DNA of 44,619 nt from an uncultured bacterium (lineage in GTDB: Bacteria; Bacteroidota; Bacteroidia; Chitinophagales; CAIODY01), in the NCBI GenBank assembly GCA_903857255.1, contig CAIODY010000025.1, forward strand, positions 1 to 44,619, given 5' to 3'. The notes beneath the pieces are model-generated. The model worked only from the letters and a program-made list of their open reading frames with translations. It was not told the origin of the DNA and did not search any database. The position numbers were made by a program, and so were the translations under genes. Positions 41,894-44,619 of this stretch are shown here, piece after piece (the first letter of the stretch is position 1; each line of letters begins with the position of its first letter).

Positions 41894-42679
41894 ATGTCAT
41901 TTACACCTGAATTTATCATCGTTACACCACAATACGAACAACACATTGCACTCATTCAACTCAATCGCCCAAAAGAATTGAATGCGCTAAACCTGCAACT
42001 GATGGGCGAATTGAGAGATGCTTTGAAAATTTTAGACAATGATGATACTGTTCGTTGTATTATTATCACAGGCAATGAAAAAGCATTTGCGGCTGGTGCT
42101 GATATCAAACAAATGGCTGGAAAAACAGCGATTGACATGCTGAACATTGACCAATTCAGCACTTGGGATGGTATTAAAAAAACGAAGAAACCCATCATTG
42201 CTGCGGTGAGTGGTTTTGCATTGGGTGGTGGTTGCGAATTGTGTATGACTTGCGATATGATTGTAGCAAGCGAAACTGCAAAATTTGGTCAGCCCGAAAT
42301 CAAAATTGGTGTAATGCCCGGTGCTGGCGGAACCCAGCGTTTAACTAAAGCAGTTGGAAAAGCATTAGCCATGGAAATGGTGCTGACTGGAAAATTTATT
42401 TCAGCTGATGAAGCACTAAAAAATGGATTAGTAAACCGAGTTGTTCCTGTTGAATTATATTTGAATGAAGCCGTGAAATTGGCAAAAGAAATTGCCTTAC
42501 AATCGCCGATAGCAGTGCGTTTGGCAAAAGAAAGTGTACTCAATGCTTTCAATTCATCATTGGATGAAGGTTTGGTTTTTGAACGCAAAAATTTTTACTT
42601 GCTTTTTGCAAGTGATGACCAAAAAGAAGGTATGAATGCTTTTGTTGAAAAACGTAAGCCTGATTTTAAAGGCAGATAA
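41894..42679 (+). CDS. enoyl-CoA hydratase/isomerase family protein
   Basis: The 261-residue crotonase-fold enzyme hydrates 2-enoyl-CoA. It shows L-N-R-P-K-E-L-N-A-L near the N-terminus, the oxyanion-hole segment A-F-A-A-G-A-D-I-K-Q-M near 65-75, A-L-G-G-G-C-E-L near 110 (catalytic Glu), and Q-P-E-I-K-I-G-V-M-P-G-A-G-G-T-Q-R-L near 135-152 (second catalytic Glu). Both glutamates are present, so a genuine hydratase is likely. It is translated right after the DUF3667 gene with one base between. A short-chain role in fatty acid or amino acid breakdown is probable. Confidence 0.94.
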   Translation: MSFTPEFIIVTPQYEQHIALIQLNRPKELNALNLQLMGELRDALKILDNDDTVRCIIITGNEKAFAAGADIKQMAGKTAIDMLNIDQFSTWDGIKKTKKPIIAAVSGFALGGGCELCMTCDMIVASETAKFGQPEIKIGVMPGAGGTQRLTKAVGKALAMEMVLTGKFISADEALKNGLVNRVVPVELYLNEAVKLAKEIALQSPIAVRLAKESVLNAFNSSLDEGLVFERKNFYLLFASDDQKEGMNAFVEKRKPDFKGR

Positions 42680-43020
42680 GAACTGAAAAAAAAATTTTGT
42701 TGCTGGTTGCTGGTTTATCGAAACAATGTAACATTGCCTTGTGCATGAGTTTGCTTGCCATTGGTATGGGTAGCATCTGAATACCATAAATAAACATCTG
42801 GTTTCATAGGTTGCCCTTTATAAGTATCATCCCACAGATTTATCGCATCATTGCTGGTAAACAATAATTCCCTCAATAGTCAAAAATTTTAAAATCCACC
42901 TTAGCAATGCACAGCATAGCTTAGTTTAGCTGGCTTACTAATGTTTCTGCTTTTTTTTATTCCATTGAATAAGCAATAACATAAGATTCACTTAACCTAA
43001 ACATAATTTCGCAGCCTTTA
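42680..43020. other. gap between enoyl-CoA hydratase and T9SS cargo gene
   Basis: The 341-base gap contains a minus-strand pseudogene of a type B T9SS sorting domain (42715-42890) and nothing else recognisable on the plus strand apart from AT-rich sequence. Confidence 0.5.
42715..42890 (-). pseudogene. relic of a T9SS type B (gliding-motility-associated) C-terminal domain
   Basis: Read on the minus strand the last 53 codons give E-L-L-F-T-S-N-D-A, N-L-W-D-D-T-Y-K-G-Q-P, K-P-D-V-Y-L-W-Y, and G-N-V-T-L-F-R followed by a stop. This matches the terminal signature of gliding-motility-associated sorting domains (F-D-R-W-G-E-L-V-F, W-D-G-T-Y-K-G-x-P, P-D-V-Y-V-Y, G-N-V-T-L-I-R). Upstream, K-I-F-D-Y is followed by TGA and a one-base loss before E-L-L-F, where the intact family has F-D-R-W-G-E-L. 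Thus a Trp codon seems to have become a stop and the frame has shifted. The cargo part is gone. Confidence 0.75.
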
Positions 43021-43029
43021 GTGGTGGGT

Positions 43030-43037
43030 TACATTTG
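43030..43037 (+). promoter_or_regulatory. -7 box TACATTTG of the T9SS cargo gene
   Basis: Exact TAnnTTTG match, followed by CGGC. It lies inside the longest open frame, which begins at 43021, and supports the ATG at 43060 with a short leader. Confidence 0.55.
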
Positions 43038-43059
43038 CGGCTTAAAAAAAACAATCGCC

Positions 43060-44466
43060 ATGAAGAAGAACATTGCTTTGTTCACCACCCTATTAGTGAT
43101 AGCCTATCTTACTTTAACCAGCTATAAAAAAGGCGCAGCTACACATGGCTTCGATTGCACAGGTGCTGAAACAAGCAACAATGCAGGCTGCTATTCAGGC
43201 GGTAATGGTTGTCATTCTACATCAGCCCATGCTACTATTGCAGTAAGCATTGAATTAGATTCAGCAGGGATTGCTACTACCCGATATGTGCCAGGTATGG
43301 CTTATACGGTTACTATCAAAGGCATCAACAATGGTACTACCACCCAAAAAGCATTTGGTTTTCAGATGGGCTGCATACAAGATACCATATCCCAAGCTTC
43401 ACCAGTAAATGAGGGGACTTGGATAACCGCAAATTTGCCTGTCAGTACCCATTATATGGCTGCATCAACTAGTTATGCTGTTAATTTGGTAGAGCAAAGT
43501 GCTTCCACCTTTTCAACCACAGGAACTGGCGGCAATGGAACAACTTATGTAAAAACCTTTAGCTGGATAGCACCAGCAGCAGGCACAGGTTATATTTCAT
43601 TTTGGGGAGTGTTAAATGCTGTAAATGCTGATGGTAATGCCAGCAGTGCCGATTTGTGGAATACTACAAAATTAATAATCAGCGAAAGAGTTTGCAATCA
43701 GCCAACTACATCAAGCATCACCCAATCTGTTTGCAGTGGGTATAATTTTTTTGGTAATTATTATACGGCATCGGGTAACTATACGGTGCTCACCACTAAT
43801 CATTTTAATTGCGATTCTATCATTTCGTTGCAGTTAAATATTTTACAACCTTCCAATGCTGCTGTTTCGCAATCGGTATGTAAAAATGATAGCTTTAATT
43901 TCTATGGCACTTATCTGAAATCATCGGGCACTTATACTCATCACTTAACTAATTATTTAGGTTGCGATTCATTAATCACGATGCACTTCACTGTTAATCC
44001 GGTTAACAAATCGGTAAATGTATCAGGCGGCACATTAAGCGCAGCTACCAATACAACTTATCAATGGTTGGATTGCAACAATGGCAATGCTGCTATTGCT
44101 GGTGCAACCAATCAAACCTTTACCCCCACTGTATCGGGCAGTTATGCGGTGGCTTTAACTACTAATGGTTGTGCCGATACTTCGTTTTGTTATACCGTTA
44201 CCGTAACTGGTGTAGATAATATTACTGCATCAGCTTTGCAATTGTATCCTAATCCGGCGAGCACCGAATTAAGAATTAGGAATTATGAATTAGGAATTGA
44301 AGAAGTTGAAATTACCAATTTAGTAGGACAGCATTGTTTTCCGTTCATTATTAATAATTCATCATTCCTAACTATTGATTTACACACATTGCCTTCTGGA
44401 ATTTATTTCATCAAAACTATTGATAGCAATGGTAAAATGTTGATGGGTAAGTTTGTAAAAGAATGA
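43060..44466 (+). CDS. secreted T9SS type A cargo protein with Reeler-like N-terminal domain
   Basis: The 468-residue protein has a signal peptide (M-K-K-N-I-A-L-F-T-T-L-L-V). A region rich in Cys and His follows (A-G-C-Y-S-G-G-N-G-C-H-S-T-S-A-H, about 37-55), then a beta-sandwich resembling Reeler or choice-of-anchor domains (P-G-M-A-Y-T-V-T-I-K-G to about 210). Two tandem repeats of about 50 residues (S-V-C-S-G-Y-N-F-F and S-V-C-K-N-D-S-F-N-F-Y, each with C-D-S-I/L-I near its end) start at about 215 and 268. The T9SS sorting domain begins L-Q-L-Y-P-N-P-A-S near 393 and ends G-K-F-V-K-E. Residues E-L-R-I-R-N-Y-E-L-G-I-E in the sorting domain come from a 36-bp repeat. The cargo function is unknown. 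Confidence 0.88.
   Translation: MKKNIALFTTLLVIAYLTLTSYKKGAATHGFDCTGAETSNNAGCYSGGNGCHSTSAHATIAVSIELDSAGIATTRYVPGMAYTVTIKGINNGTTTQKAFGFQMGCIQDTISQASPVNEGTWITANLPVSTHYMAASTSYAVNLVEQSASTFSTTGTGGNGTTYVKTFSWIAPAAGTGYISFWGVLNAVNADGNASSADLWNTTKLIISERVCNQPTTSSITQSVCSGYNFFGNYYTASGNYTVLTTNHFNCDSIISLQLNILQPSNAAVSQSVCKNDSFNFYGTYLKSSGTYTHHLTNYLGCDSLITMHFTVNPVNKSVNVSGGTLSAATNTTYQWLDCNNGNAAIAGATNQTFTPTVSGSYAVALTTNGCADTSFCYTVTVTGVDNITASALQLYPNPASTELRIRNYELGIEEVEITNLVGQHCFPFIINNSSFLTIDLHTLPSGIYFIKTIDSNGKMLMGKFVKE
44266..44301 (+). repeat. 36-bp interspersed repeat, copy B (inside the T9SS sorting domain)
   Basis: Identical over 36 bases to 25994-26029 and read in the same frame. A partly inverted relative (TTCATTATTAATAATTC followed by ATTCCTAACT, 44344-44373) lies about 40 bases downstream, so the pair can form a palindromic unit within the gene. 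Confidence 0.85.
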
Positions 44467-44484
44467 TAAAGTAGCTGATGTCTC

Positions 44485-44539
44485 GGTTAGTGTCCTCACT
44501 TACCGTAATAAATGATTGATGTTAGTGGGGACACGAACC
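44485..44539. repeat. inverted repeat after the T9SS cargo gene
   Basis: Arms GGTTAGTGTCCTCACT (44485-44500) and AGTGGGGACACGAACC (44524-44539) match as inverted copies with two mismatches, 23 bases apart. The left arm matches 29322-29336 downstream of a T9SS relic. It could act as a terminator, but the duplication suggests a mobile palindrome. Confidence 0.7.
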
Positions 44540-44562
44540 TCCATAATTTTAAACTGTTTTAT

Positions 44563-44604
44563 GTTCTTTTTTGTCTTGAAACAAAAAGAACCAAAAAATT
44601 CAAG
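44563..44604. repeat. nested palindromes at the right edge
   Basis: GTTCTTTTT (44563-44571) pairs with AAAAAGAAC (44583-44591), and CTTGAA (44575-44580) pairs with TTCAAG (44599-44604). The two pairings exclude each other. Strings of this type are frequent Bacteroidota intergenic repeats. The element is close to the window edge and may extend beyond it. Confidence 0.5.
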
Positions 44605-44619
44605 GCTCGATAAAAATCA

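Noticed and set aside
43021-43059. N-terminal extension of the T9SS cargo protein
   Set aside because: It overlaps the TACATTTG box and precedes a clean signal peptide.

Overview
The window is an AT-rich chromosomal segment of a Bacteroidota bacterium, most likely of the Chitinophagales/Sphingobacteriales side. The evidence is a set of family markers: Por/type IX secretion (T9SS) C-terminal sorting domains, a GSCFA protein, DUF4834 and DUF3667 proteins, a CarboxypepD_reg-like/TonB-dependent receptor, a dicluster ferredoxin next to a LuxC-type acyl-CoA reductase, and above all the Bacteroidota -7 promoter element TAnnTTTG in front of many genes. I see no phage, no insertion-sequence transposase and no CRISPR array. 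Most genes are housekeeping; the accessory signal lies in the repeats, decayed T9SS cargo genes and regulatory architecture.

Layout. 1-2.9 kb: chaperone block on the minus strand (hsp20, groES, groEL) with hairpins between units. 3.2-10.3 kb: plus-strand genes for a Tat-exported alkaline-phosphatase-superfamily protein, bifunctional FTCD (histidine/folate metabolism), an isolated nuoN, an FAH-family hydrolase and lepA. 10.3-18.6 kb: minus-strand TMTC-like TPR membrane glycosyltransferase, a small outer-membrane-type protein, fabD, then a PIF1-like helicase - galE - degenerate arginase-fold operon, with a plus-strand tRNA-Leu(GAG) between fabD and that operon. 18.7-28.6 kb: alternating single genes (lipB, rluD, nucleoside phosphorylase, a two-domain universal stress protein, a tandem D-Ala-D-Ala ligase fusion, ferredoxin, acyl-CoA reductase, GSCFA, bacilliredoxin). 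28.6-33.9 kb: a CxxxY-type CcmE, two relics of T9SS sorting domains, recQ, and a plus-strand run of small envelope-type genes ending in an NlpC/P60 lipoprotein and a PhnA-like protein. 33.9-44.6 kb: GNAT, TonB receptor, a 44-residue membrane protein, mrp, a CarboxypepD_reg-like membrane protein, a TPR lipoprotein, S4 protein, DUF3667 protein, enoyl-CoA hydratase, a relic of a type B T9SS domain, and an intact T9SS cargo protein.

Themes. (1) TAnnTTTG boxes often decide the start codon: several longest open frames begin inside or upstream of the box, so I moved those starts downstream. Several boxes lie only 5-8 nt before the start codon, implying nearly leaderless mRNAs. (2) Three divergent gene pairs carry two -7 boxes face to face, TAnnTTTG-N5-CAAAnnTA, with exactly five bases between them. 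(3) Short palindromic repeats are frequent; one 36-bp repeat is present as an exact copy, in the same reading frame, inside two unrelated genes. (4) T9SS sorting domains occur in one intact gene and three broken ones. (5) Several enzymes have unusual active-site or domain states: an arginase-fold protein lacking three of six metal ligands, a CcmE with Cys in place of the haem-binding His, and a head-to-tail Ddl-Ddl fusion.
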